Below are positions 1 to 5,048 of a stretch of 5,048 nt of DNA, one piece after another; positions within the stretch are counted from its first letter, which is position 1; each line of letters opens with the position of its first letter. The translations under genes were made by a program, and so were the position numbers. Where the stretch lies: NCBI GenBank assembly GCA_009700405.1, contig WLMD01000117.1:1-5048 (forward strand). The letters run 5' to 3'. This stretch comes from Actinomycetota bacterium (GTDB lineage Bacteria; Actinomycetota; Actinomycetes; Nanopelagicales; Nanopelagicaceae). The notes below the pieces were generated by a model. That model saw nothing but the letters and a program-made list of their open reading frames with translations, did no database searches and was not told the DNA's origin.

Positions 1-1
1 A

Positions 2-574
2 GACAGGGTTCCTGTCGGCGAGGATCAGCGTCAACATATCGAATTAACAAGAGATTTAGCTGGACGATTTAATTCTCGATATGGCCAAACCTTTCAATTG
101 CCTCAGGCCTATATTCTCAAGAGCGGCGCAAAGATAAATGATTTGCAAGATCCAACATCAAAAATGAGCAAGTCTGCAGCAACGATGCAAGGTGTCATTG
201 AGATTATGGATACGCCGGAAAGCAATGCAAAAAAGATTAAAAGTTCGATGACGGATACTGGAAGAGAAGTCCGATTCGATACAGAAGAAAAGCCGGGAAT
301 TAGTAATTTGCTGACAATTCACTGCGCACTTTCTGGGAAGACTATTCCTGAACTGGAAGCAGAATTTGAAGGCAAAGGCTACGGCGACTTTAAAGCATCA
401 GTTGCCGAGATTGTCGTTGAGTATTTACGCCCAATTCGCCTACGAACCCTTGAGTTACTTGAGGATGAGAAGTACCTTCTGAAAATACTTCGCGAAGGAG
501 CAGATAAAGCTCGAATTGTGGCTGAGAAAACCCTTTCAGACACCTATAAAAATCTTGGATTAGTTGAGCGGTAG
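2..574 (+). CDS. trpS: Tryptophanyl-tRNA synthetase, C-terminal part (5' end outside window)
   Basis: Class I aminoacyl-tRNA synthetase that charges tRNA-Trp with tryptophan in the cytoplasm. The frame is open from base 2, so the gene enters from the left edge. About 190 residues are visible, a little over half of a normal enzyme of about 330-340 residues. The visible part begins with VPVGEDQRQHIELTRD (bases 8-55), the tryptophan-pocket segment with the GxDQ motif. The class I signature KMSKS lies at 161-175 and positions ATP for amino acid activation. It is followed by the KKIKSSMTDTGREVRFD segment typical of bacterial TrpRS and the helical C-terminal anticodon-binding region ending ...YKNLGLVER. 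A TTG at 98-100 is internal, because conserved sequence precedes it. The N-terminal HIGH-type motif is outside the window. Stop TAG is at 572-574, and a stem-loop overlaps the stop. Nothing looks broken. The family call is close to certain. Confidence 0.97.
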   Translation, partial: DRVPVGEDQRQHIELTRDLAGRFNSRYGQTFQLPQAYILKSGAKINDLQDPTSKMSKSAATMQGVIEIMDTPESNAKKIKSSMTDTGREVRFDTEEKPGISNLLTIHCALSGKTIPELEAEFEGKGYGDFKASVAEIVVEYLRPIRLRTLELLEDEKYLLKILREGADKARIVAEKTLSDTYKNLGLVER

Positions 575-600
575 TACGCAGGACTTTCTACTACGCTTAG
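564..600 (+). terminator. Stem-loop over the trpS stop, possible terminator
   Basis: Bases 564-569 plus 571-576 can pair with 589-594 plus 595-600. This gives a 12-pair stem (two G-U pairs) with one bulged G at 570 and a 12-base loop (577-588). The perfect core is GTAGTA / TACTAC. The trpS stop codon lies inside the left arm. No T-run follows, so it is not a classic intrinsic terminator. Actinobacteria often have hairpin terminators without a U tail, so a 3'-end or partial-termination role between trpS and the nucleoside genes is plausible. Pairing was worked out by eye; no folding energy was computed. Confidence 0.4.
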
Positions 601-604
601 GTGA

Positions 605-621
605 TTGCGCACGTGTCGCAA
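605..621. promoter_or_regulatory. 17-base imperfect palindrome, candidate operator
   Basis: TTGCG (605-609) and CGCAA (617-621) are perfect inverted half-sites around the centre CACGTGT, which itself contains the palindrome CACGTG (610-615). The site lies in the short gap between trpS and the nucleoside-binding protein gene, about 35 bases before its start. That is a suitable place for a repressor controlling the operon. It could instead form a small 5-pair hairpin in the leader RNA. I cannot assign a regulator family, and I found no convincing -35/-10 pair beside it. Confidence 0.3.
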
Positions 622-643
622 GCCGATCAGAGCAAGGTAGGTC

Positions 644-650
644 AAGGGAG
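644..650 (+). promoter_or_regulatory. Ribosome binding site of the BMP-family gene
   Basis: AAGGGAG is a good Shine-Dalgarno match. It ends 6 bases before ATG 657 but only 3 bases before ATG 654. The spacing therefore favours the second of the two adjacent ATG codons as the start. Confidence 0.65.
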
Positions 651-656
651 CCGATG

Positions 657-1700
657 ATGAAGAAGTCATTACATGTGCTTCTCGTGGGACTCCTGGTCGG
701 TAGCGCGTTTATTCTTGCTCCTGCTTCAAACGCAGCTCAAAAAATTAAAGTAGGCATGGCCTACGACATTGGTGGAACAGGAGACAAGTCATTTAATGAC
801 TCGGCCGCCGCCGGCTTGCTTCGATCCAAGAAATCCTTAGGCATAACAGCTATTGAGGTCAGTGCAACTGTAGGCACTCAATCTGAACGAGAGACGAGAC
901 TTCGTTTTCTCTTGCGTGAAGGATGTAATCCAGTGATAGCGGTTGGCTATAGATATGCCGATGCTCTAAAGAAAGTTGCTACCGAATATCCGAATATTTC
1001 CTTTGCCATTATTAATGATTCAAGCATCGATTTACTGAATGTCGCCTCTCTAGTTTTTTCAACTAACGAAAGCGCATATCTGGCGGGAGTGGCAGCAGCG
1101 CTGGCATCAAAGAGTGGAAAAGTCGGATACATCGGTTCACTCAAGCCATCTCAATTTGATTCGAACGAATTAGGTTTTATCGCGGGTGTGAAAGCAACCA
1201 ATTCAAAGTCAACGGTTATGGTCAAGTACCTCAGTAGTGCGTCCGATTTTTCTGGTTATAGTGACCCCGCAGAGGCGAAAGTGATTGCTCTAAATATGAT
1301 TTCGGCGAAGGTCGATGTAATTTATGCTGCCGCAGATGGTTCAGCCGCAGGAACTTTTGCTGCAGCATCGGGTAAGAAGGTTTGGACAATTGGCTCGGAT
1401 GTTGATCAATACTTAATGGCAACAGATTCTCAACGCAAGAACATGCTGACTTCAACAATTAAACGAGCTGACCTTGCAACATATGATTTCATCGCAACTT
1501 CTCTACGAGGTTCGTCGGTTAATGATGTACTCGATACTCAACAAGGAATCTACGGTCGGCTATATACCCTAGAAATGGGGGGAGTTGAACTTTCCAACTC
1601 GGGTGGCTTCATAAGCAAATTCAAATCTAAAATTGGCGCCGCTAAAAGTTCAATCATCTCTGGAAAGATTGTTGTTCCGACAACTGGTCAAGCAAAGTGA
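657..1700 (+). CDS. BMP/PnrA-family nucleoside-binding protein (ABC importer substrate-binding component)
   Basis: Extracytoplasmic binding protein of the BMP (basic membrane protein, TmpC/PnrA) family, whose members bind purine or pyrimidine nucleosides and feed an ABC importer. Taken from ATG 657 it has 347 residues, normal for the family; ATG 654 would add one Met. Residues 1-26 form a signal peptide: MKK, a hydrophobic core, then S-N-A before A27. No cysteine follows, so this is not a lipoprotein signal. Family landmarks in order are GTGDKSFND (about 40-48), VGYRYADAL (96-104), FAIIND (116-121), TNESAYLAGVAAAL (136-149), a YAAADGSAAG loop (223-232), IGSDVDQ (245-251) and TSTIKR (265-270). 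These are the ligand-cleft segments, and the Asp/Asn/Phe pattern suits ribose and base binding. The family AGxxG loop is altered. The stop overlaps the cdd start by 4 bases, so it should be co-transcribed with nucleoside-degrading enzymes, which supports nucleoside specificity. No ATPase or permease gene lies between them. The exact ligand is not determinable here. Confidence 0.9.
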   Translation: MKKSLHVLLVGLLVGSAFILAPASNAAQKIKVGMAYDIGGTGDKSFNDSAAAGLLRSKKSLGITAIEVSATVGTQSERETRLRFLLREGCNPVIAVGYRYADALKKVATEYPNISFAIINDSSIDLLNVASLVFSTNESAYLAGVAAALASKSGKVGYIGSLKPSQFDSNELGFIAGVKATNSKSTVMVKYLSSASDFSGYSDPAEAKVIALNMISAKVDVIYAAADGSAAGTFAAASGKKVWTIGSDVDQYLMATDSQRKNMLTSTIKRADLATYDFIATSLRGSSVNDVLDTQQGIYGRLYTLEMGGVELSNSGGFISKFKSKIGAAKSSIISGKIVVPTTGQAK

Positions 1701-2098
1701 GAGAGATTGATTGGAAAGCGCTCCATCTAGAAGCAATATCAGCAATGAAGAGAGCCTATGCGCCTTATTCTAAGTTTCCCGTTGGTGCTGCAGCGGTCGT
1801 TGACGATGGTCGAATAGTCAGTGGTTCGAATGTCGAAAACGCTAGCTATGGCTTAACTTTATGTGCTGAATGTGGCTTAGTATCCGCGCTCATTGCATCT
1901 GGTGGGGGCAAGTTAATTGCTTTCACCTGTGTTGATATTGCTGGAAATTATTTAATGCCTTGCGGGCGTTGTCGCCAGTTACTTCACGAACATGGTGGAA
2001 GTGAATTGCAAGTTATGACAGATACAGGGATTAAGCCCCTATCTGAACTCTTACCTTGGGCATTTGGTCCAGAAGAAATGGTGCGCCGTCTTGATTGA
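1697..2098 (+). CDS. cdd: Cytidine deaminase
   Basis: Zinc hydrolase that deaminates cytidine and deoxycytidine to uridine and deoxyuridine in the cytoplasm. At 133 residues it is the short, homotetrameric form with three zinc cysteines, as in Bacillus. Visible catalytic parts are AYAPYSKFPVGAA (21-33), the substrate-binding NVENASYG (45-52, with N45 and E47), CAEC (56-59) giving zinc ligand C56 and proton shuttle E58, and PCGRC (88-92) giving C89 and C92. All catalytic residues are present. The start is GTG at 1697, because the N-terminal helix (DWKALHLEAISAM) matches the family; an internal ATG at 1746 would remove it. GTG overlaps the upstream TGA in a GTGA junction with no strong Shine-Dalgarno, so translation is probably coupled to the binding protein. 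Its product deoxyuridine is a substrate for the phosphorylase encoded next. Confidence 0.96.
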   Translation: MREIDWKALHLEAISAMKRAYAPYSKFPVGAAAVVDDGRIVSGSNVENASYGLTLCAECGLVSALIASGGGKLIAFTCVDIAGNYLMPCGRCRQLLHEHGGSELQVMTDTGIKPLSELLPWAFGPEEMVRRLD

Positions 2099-3380
2099 AC
2101 CTTTCGCAGCAGTAGAAGTTATCGCAGCCAAACGAGATCGCAACGAACTTTCAAATGAAATGATTGACTGGATAGTTTCTGCCTATACCCGTGGAGTTGT
2201 AGCCGACGAACAAATGTCTGCACTCTTAATGGCGATTTTACTCAACGGGATGAACACACGAGAAATTTCTCGATGGACAAACGCCATGATTAATAGTGGC
2301 GAAAGAATGAATTGGTCAGCACTTGACCGTCCGACAACAGATAAACATTCAACAGGTGGAGTCGGCGATAAAATCACATTGCCATTAGCACCATTGGTTG
2401 CCGCCTGCGGAGGAGCGGTCCCACAGCTTTCTGGGCGAGGTCTTGGACACACTGGCGGCACTTTGGATAAATTGGAATCGATTCCTGGATGGCGCGCTGA
2501 GTTAACCAATGAAGAGATGCTCAACGTTTTAAAGAGTTGTGGTGCGGTGATCTGCGCAGCATCAGCTGGGCTGGCACCTGCTGATAAAAAGTTATACGCA
2601 TTGCGTGATGTGACCGCAACGGTGGAAGCAATTCCACTGATTGCTTCGTCAATTATGAGTAAGAAAATTGCCGAGGGCACGTCAGTTCTTATTCTGGATG
2701 TTAAGACTGGCAACGGGGCATTTATGAGTGATCCTGCTCGAGCAGGCGAACTAGCTCGAGCAATGGTTGCCCTCGGTACTGAAGCTGGCGTGAAGACCAG
2801 AGCACTTGTTACCGCGATGGATGTCCCTCTGGGACTGACAGTTGGTAACGCGCTTGAAGTAAGAGAGTCCGTGGAAGTGTTAGCCGGAGGTGGGCCAGAT
2901 GATGTTCGCGAGTTAACAATTTTGCTTGCACGCGAAATGCTTTCTGCGGCCAATATCCACGAGAAAGATCCAGCTGATGCACTCAAAGACGGAAGCGCCA
3001 TGGATCATTGGCGCCGAATGATTTCTGCTCAGGGAGGCAATCCTGATGCGCCATTGCCAACTGCCAAAGAGACTCACCAAGTGCGTGCACTCTCCAGCGG
3101 CACTATGACCACTATGCACGCGCTCAAAGTTGGCGTTGCATCGTGGCGCTTAGGTGCAGGTCGCTCGCGCCAAGGCGAAAAAGTACAAGCAGGAGCTGGA
3201 ATTGAAATTCATGCAAAACCAGGCGATCTTGTTAAAGAGGGGGATCTGCTTTTTACATTGCATACCGATGAAGGCGCTCGTTTTGAACGGGCTCTAGAAT
3301 CTCTTGAAGGAGCCGTGGGCATCGTCCAGGGTGGAGTTGCAGATCGTCTTCCTCTTGTTATTGAACGGATTGAACCATGA
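2091..3380 (+). CDS. deoA: Thymidine (pyrimidine-nucleoside) phosphorylase
   Basis: Cytoplasmic enzyme that splits thymidine or deoxyuridine with phosphate, giving the base and 2-deoxyribose-1-phosphate. TTG 2091 is chosen as start: it gives 429 residues, usual for the family, and places FAAVEVIAAKRD at the N-terminus as expected. It overlaps the cdd stop by 8 bases. A further TTG at 2064 would add 9 unsupported residues. Motifs are the phosphate loop KHSTGGVGDK (85-94), the family signature SGRGLGHTGGTLDKLE (114-129), and substrate residues R172, S187 and K191 in the LRDVTATVEAIPLIASSIMSKK stretch, matching E. coli TP R171, S186 and K190 by position. The C-terminal alpha/beta domain has GAGRSRQGEKV and IEIHAKPGDLVKEGD. 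The residue before L-S-G-R-G is Gln112; from memory this position is Lys in Bacillus PyNP and Met in E. coli TP. Thymidine phosphorylase is therefore the better name, but uridine activity cannot be excluded. No Shine-Dalgarno lies close to the start, so coupled translation is likely. Confidence 0.95.
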   Translation: MIEPFAAVEVIAAKRDRNELSNEMIDWIVSAYTRGVVADEQMSALLMAILLNGMNTREISRWTNAMINSGERMNWSALDRPTTDKHSTGGVGDKITLPLAPLVAACGGAVPQLSGRGLGHTGGTLDKLESIPGWRAELTNEEMLNVLKSCGAVICAASAGLAPADKKLYALRDVTATVEAIPLIASSIMSKKIAEGTSVLILDVKTGNGAFMSDPARAGELARAMVALGTEAGVKTRALVTAMDVPLGLTVGNALEVRESVEVLAGGGPDDVRELTILLAREMLSAANIHEKDPADALKDGSAMDHWRRMISAQGGNPDAPLPTAKETHQVRALSSGTMTTMHALKVGVASWRLGAGRSRQGEKVQAGAGIEIHAKPGDLVKEGDLLFTLHTDEGARFERALESLEGAVGIVQGGVADRLPLVIERIEP

Positions 3381-4474
3381 GCAATTTGTTAAAGACACCA
3401 ACGCGCGATCAGATTAAACGACTACCAAAGGCATTGCTGCATGACCATTTGGACGGTGGACTTCGTCCACAAACAATCATTGATATCGCCAAGGAAATTG
3501 GTTACAACGCGCTACCCACGACAAACGCAACAGAACTTGGTAAATGGTTTGGTGATTCGTGCGACTCCGGATCCTTAGTGCGTTATTTGGAAACTTTTGA
3601 ACACACAATTGCAGTCATGCAACGCCGTGAGGATATTGTCAGGGTCGCCAAAGAATGTGCATTGGATTTGGCTCGAGATGGCGTTGTTTATGCCGAAGTA
3701 CGTGGAGCACCAGAACTCTTTACTTTAAAAGGTTTAACCATGTCCCAAGTTGTAGAAGCGACCCTAGAGGGCTATCGATTGGGTGAGGCGCAAGCCCGCG
3801 AAGAAGGCTTTCCAATACGAGTGACATCCCTCCTGTGCGGAATGCGCCAAAATAAACTTTCACAAGATGTTGCAGAACTTGTGGTGAAATATCGCGATCA
3901 AGGAGTTGTTGGCTTTGATATTGCTGGGCCAGAAGACGGTTTCCCTCCTAGTGACCAACTGGAAACCTTTGAATATTTGCGTCGTGAAAATGCGCACTTC
4001 ACAATCCATGCAGGAGAAGCGTATGGTCTGCCTTCAATTTGGGAAGCAATTCAATTGTGTGGAGCCGAAAGACTTGGGCATGGAGTTCGCATTATCGATG
4101 ACATTGATTTAAGCGGTGCTACTCCAATACTTGGCCGACTTGCTTCATATATTCGAGATCGCAGAGTGCCCCTAGAAATGTGTCCGACTTCGAACTTACA
4201 AACCGGGGCGGCAAAGACCATCAAAGAGCACCCGATTGGCAAACTCGCGAAATTGAGATTTCGTGTAACAGTGAATACGGATAACCGATTGATGAGTCAA
4301 ACTTCTATGACGCATGAAATGGAAGAGTTAGTTAAGGCTTTCGACTGGAACTTCTTGGACCTTCAGCGAGTGACCGTTAATGCTCTTAAAAGCGCCTTTA
4401 TCCCTTTTGAAGAGCGTTTGGCGCTGATCGAAGAGATTGTAAAGCCAGGTTATTTAGCGGTATCAGCTGAATAG
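3377..4474 (+). CDS. add: Adenosine deaminase
   Basis: Zinc-dependent TIM-barrel hydrolase converting adenosine and deoxyadenosine to inosine and deoxyinosine in the cytoplasm. At 365 residues it is of normal length. Visible active-site parts are HDHLDGG (22-28) with zinc ligands H22 and H24 and ribose-contacting D26, AGPE (183-186), IHAGEAYG (210-217) with zinc ligand H211 and catalytic E214, RLGHGVR (232-238) with H235, EMCPTSN (267-273), and VNTDNRLMS (299-307) with zinc ligand D302. The residue after D302 is N303, where the mammalian enzyme has a second Asp (D296). I recall NTDNRLMS as usual in actinobacterial Add, so this looks like a subfamily trait, not damage. ATG 3377 overlaps the deoA stop in an ATGA junction, with a weak GGA 7 bases upstream. 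It is the last gene of the + strand block and brings purine nucleosides into the pathway. Confidence 0.95.
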   Translation: MSNLLKTPTRDQIKRLPKALLHDHLDGGLRPQTIIDIAKEIGYNALPTTNATELGKWFGDSCDSGSLVRYLETFEHTIAVMQRREDIVRVAKECALDLARDGVVYAEVRGAPELFTLKGLTMSQVVEATLEGYRLGEAQAREEGFPIRVTSLLCGMRQNKLSQDVAELVVKYRDQGVVGFDIAGPEDGFPPSDQLETFEYLRRENAHFTIHAGEAYGLPSIWEAIQLCGAERLGHGVRIIDDIDLSGATPILGRLASYIRDRRVPLEMCPTSNLQTGAAKTIKEHPIGKLAKLRFRVTVNTDNRLMSQTSMTHEMEELVKAFDWNFLDLQRVTVNALKSAFIPFEERLALIEEIVKPGYLAVSAE

Positions 4475-4479
4475 TTAGA

Positions 4480-4506
4480 TGACGGTTCCTAGGTGACGGT
4501 TCCTAG
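4480..4506. repeat. Two-copy tandem repeat, 14-base period
   Basis: TGACGGTTCCTAG occurs at 4480-4492 and again at 4494-4506, identical over 13 bases with one base between copies. It fills most of the gap between the convergent add and aldehyde dehydrogenase-like genes. The second copy contains the minus-strand TAG stop (4503-4505). The simplest reading is a local slippage duplication. Each copy also carries the TTCCTAG arm of the inverted repeat described at 4500-4544. Confidence 0.9.
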
Positions 4507-4544
4507 ATACCAATGGTGTGCCAAATAGTTTTGGCTTCTAGGAA
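4500..4544. terminator. Two-tier inverted repeat downstream of add, possible terminator
   Basis: TTCCTAGA (4500-4507) is the exact reverse complement of TCTAGGAA (4537-4544). Inside it, GCCAAA (4520-4525) pairs with TTTGGC (4530-4535) over a TAGT loop. The two stems are separated by 12 unpaired bases on the left and one on the right. The structure begins 25 bases after the add stop and overlaps the last codons of the minus-strand gene. Only a weak CTTCT follows the inner stem on the + strand, so an intrinsic terminator is possible but unproven. Pairing was done by eye. Confidence 0.3.
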
Positions 4545-5048
4545 TGAGGTCATTCTCTGAGTCTTAGCGTTCTCAGCGAATGCAAAAATCCGCTTAAGGT
4601 TATCAGCGCCTGCTTCTCGTAATCCAGCGTGAGATTTCTTAGAAGCGCCAGATATATCCATTGCATTTACATCCATATGGGATGCCATCCATGGCGCCAA
4701 TTCATCTTTAATGCCGGTCAAAATATTGCAAACACCAGCAGGCAAATCACTCGTGGCCAATACTTCGGCAAAAGTAATTGCAGTTAATGGAGCTCCTTGG
4801 CTAGCAACTAATACTGTTGTATTGCCAGAGACCAAGACTGGAGCAAGGCACTCTACTAATCCCAAGAGGGAAGGTTTCTCTGGAGCCAAAATCCCTACAA
4901 CTCCCATAGGTTCAGGAATTGTGAAGTTGTAATAGGGACCTGCAACGGGATTGGTTGCACCAAAAGTTGTTGAAATCTTATCCGCCCACCCTGCATACCA
5001 AACCCATGTATCGATGGCCTGTTTAACTTGAGCCTTAGCTTGAAGCGG
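4503..5048 (-). CDS. Aldehyde dehydrogenase family protein lacking the catalytic domain (5' end outside window)
   Basis: The minus-strand frame is open from the right edge to TAG at 4503-4505, with 181 residues visible. It has the ALDH coenzyme-domain pattern: WYAGWADKI (17-25), EPMGVVGILAP (46-56), LAPVLVSGNTTVLVASQ (68-84), LPAGVCNILTG (102-112) and HMDVNAMDISGAS (124-136). The usual PWN is PEK, and the coenzyme-binding lysine of the KPxxQ segment is missing (VASQG). After GAS a full ALDH would continue with about 200 residues carrying the catalytic Glu and Cys. Here only about 45 residues follow, ending FLEAKTIWHTIGI, which resembles the ALDH C-terminal arm (KTVW). It therefore looks like a coenzyme domain joined directly to the oligomerisation tail, not a simple truncation. 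It may be a stable non-catalytic partner of a full ALDH or a decayed copy. From memory, actinobacterial deoC clusters often hold two ALDH-family genes, one short; a role near deoxyribose-derived acetaldehyde is inference. The Met at 4905-4907 is internal. Confidence 0.8.
   Translation of the reverse strand, partial: PLQAKAQVKQAIDTWVWYAGWADKISTTFGATNPVAGPYYNFTIPEPMGVVGILAPEKPSLLGLVECLAPVLVSGNTTVLVASQGAPLTAITFAEVLATSDLPAGVCNILTGIKDELAPWMASHMDVNAMDISGASKKSHAGLREAGADNLKRIFAFAENAKTQRMTSFLEAKTIWHTIGI

Noticed and set aside
545..550. TATAAA as a -10 box for the nucleoside operon
   Set aside because: It lies within trpS coding sequence and has no -35-like hexamer at 16-18 bases upstream, so there is no support beyond the hexamer itself.
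564..656. TTG 564 as start of the binding protein, overlapping trpS
   Set aside because: It would put about 30 polar residues before a typical signal peptide, whereas a ribosome binding site at 644-650 points to ATG 657.
2183..3001. Long open frame (272 codons) on the minus strand opposite deoA
   Set aside because: It is fully covered by the well-supported thymidine phosphorylase frame, and its translation is Ser/Ala/Pro-rich low-complexity sequence with no recognisable motif. It is a shadow of the codon pattern of deoA.
3906..4112. Small + strand open frame inside add in another frame
   Set aside because: The add frame carries catalytic motifs through this stretch (AGPE, IHAGEAYG, RLGHG), so this is an out-of-frame shadow.
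4503..4600. Frameshift hiding the missing ALDH catalytic domain
   Set aside because: The frame already ends in an ALDH-like C-terminal arm, and the adjacent sequence to the left is add on the opposite strand. A missing catalytic domain cannot be recovered by shifting frame here.
4711..4932. Small + strand open frame opposite the aldehyde dehydrogenase-like gene
   Set aside because: It lies entirely within the minus-strand gene, which has clear family motifs, and it shows no motif of its own.
1..5048. tRNA or rRNA genes, riboswitches, CRISPR arrays, insertion sequences
   Set aside because: Nearly all bases are in intact protein-coding genes. The two short gaps (79 and 28 bases) hold only the small repeats listed, and no spaced repeat array or transposase motif was seen.

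Overview
This window looks like a chromosomal fragment from an actinobacterium with moderate GC and a compact genome. The cytidine deaminase, thymidine phosphorylase and adenosine deaminase all read as actinobacterial versions (LTLCAECGLVSAL, PQLSGRGLGHTGGTLDKLE, TVNTDNRLMS). Codon third positions are mixed rather than strongly G/C. Genes are packed with overlapping starts and stops, and TTG and GTG starts are used. This combination fits streamlined freshwater actinobacteria of the acI/Nanopelagicales kind better than Streptomyces or Mycobacterium. That assignment is an inference; the window holds no rRNA or other phylogenetic marker beyond these proteins.

Layout from left to right: (1) 2-574, +, the C-terminal half of tryptophanyl-tRNA synthetase (trpS), entering from the left edge. 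(2) 575-653, a 79-base gap with a stem-loop over the trpS stop, a 17-base imperfect palindrome and a ribosome binding site. (3) Four + strand genes joined by overlaps: a BMP/PnrA-type nucleoside-binding protein (657-1700), cytidine deaminase (1697-2098), thymidine phosphorylase (2091-3380) and adenosine deaminase (3377-4474). (4) A 28-base convergent gap carrying a 14-base tandem duplication and the left arm of a longer inverted repeat. (5) 4503-5048, -, the C-terminal part of an aldehyde dehydrogenase family protein that enters from the right edge and lacks the whole catalytic domain.

The four-gene block reads as a nucleoside salvage and catabolism operon. The exported binding protein would capture nucleosides. 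Cytidine deaminase converts (deoxy)cytidine to (deoxy)uridine. The phosphorylase splits thymidine or deoxyuridine into base and deoxyribose-1-phosphate. Adenosine deaminase converts (deoxy)adenosine to (deoxy)inosine. The convergent aldehyde dehydrogenase-like gene may belong to the downstream end of deoxyribose use, where deoxyribose-phosphate aldolase makes acetaldehyde; no deoC is in view.

I see no wholly new system, mobile element, CRISPR array or RNA gene. The points most worth checking are the aldehyde dehydrogenase without a catalytic domain, the binding protein directly abutting cdd with no transporter ATPase or permease genes between them, the absence of a lipobox on that binding protein, and the inverted and direct repeats at both ends of the operon.
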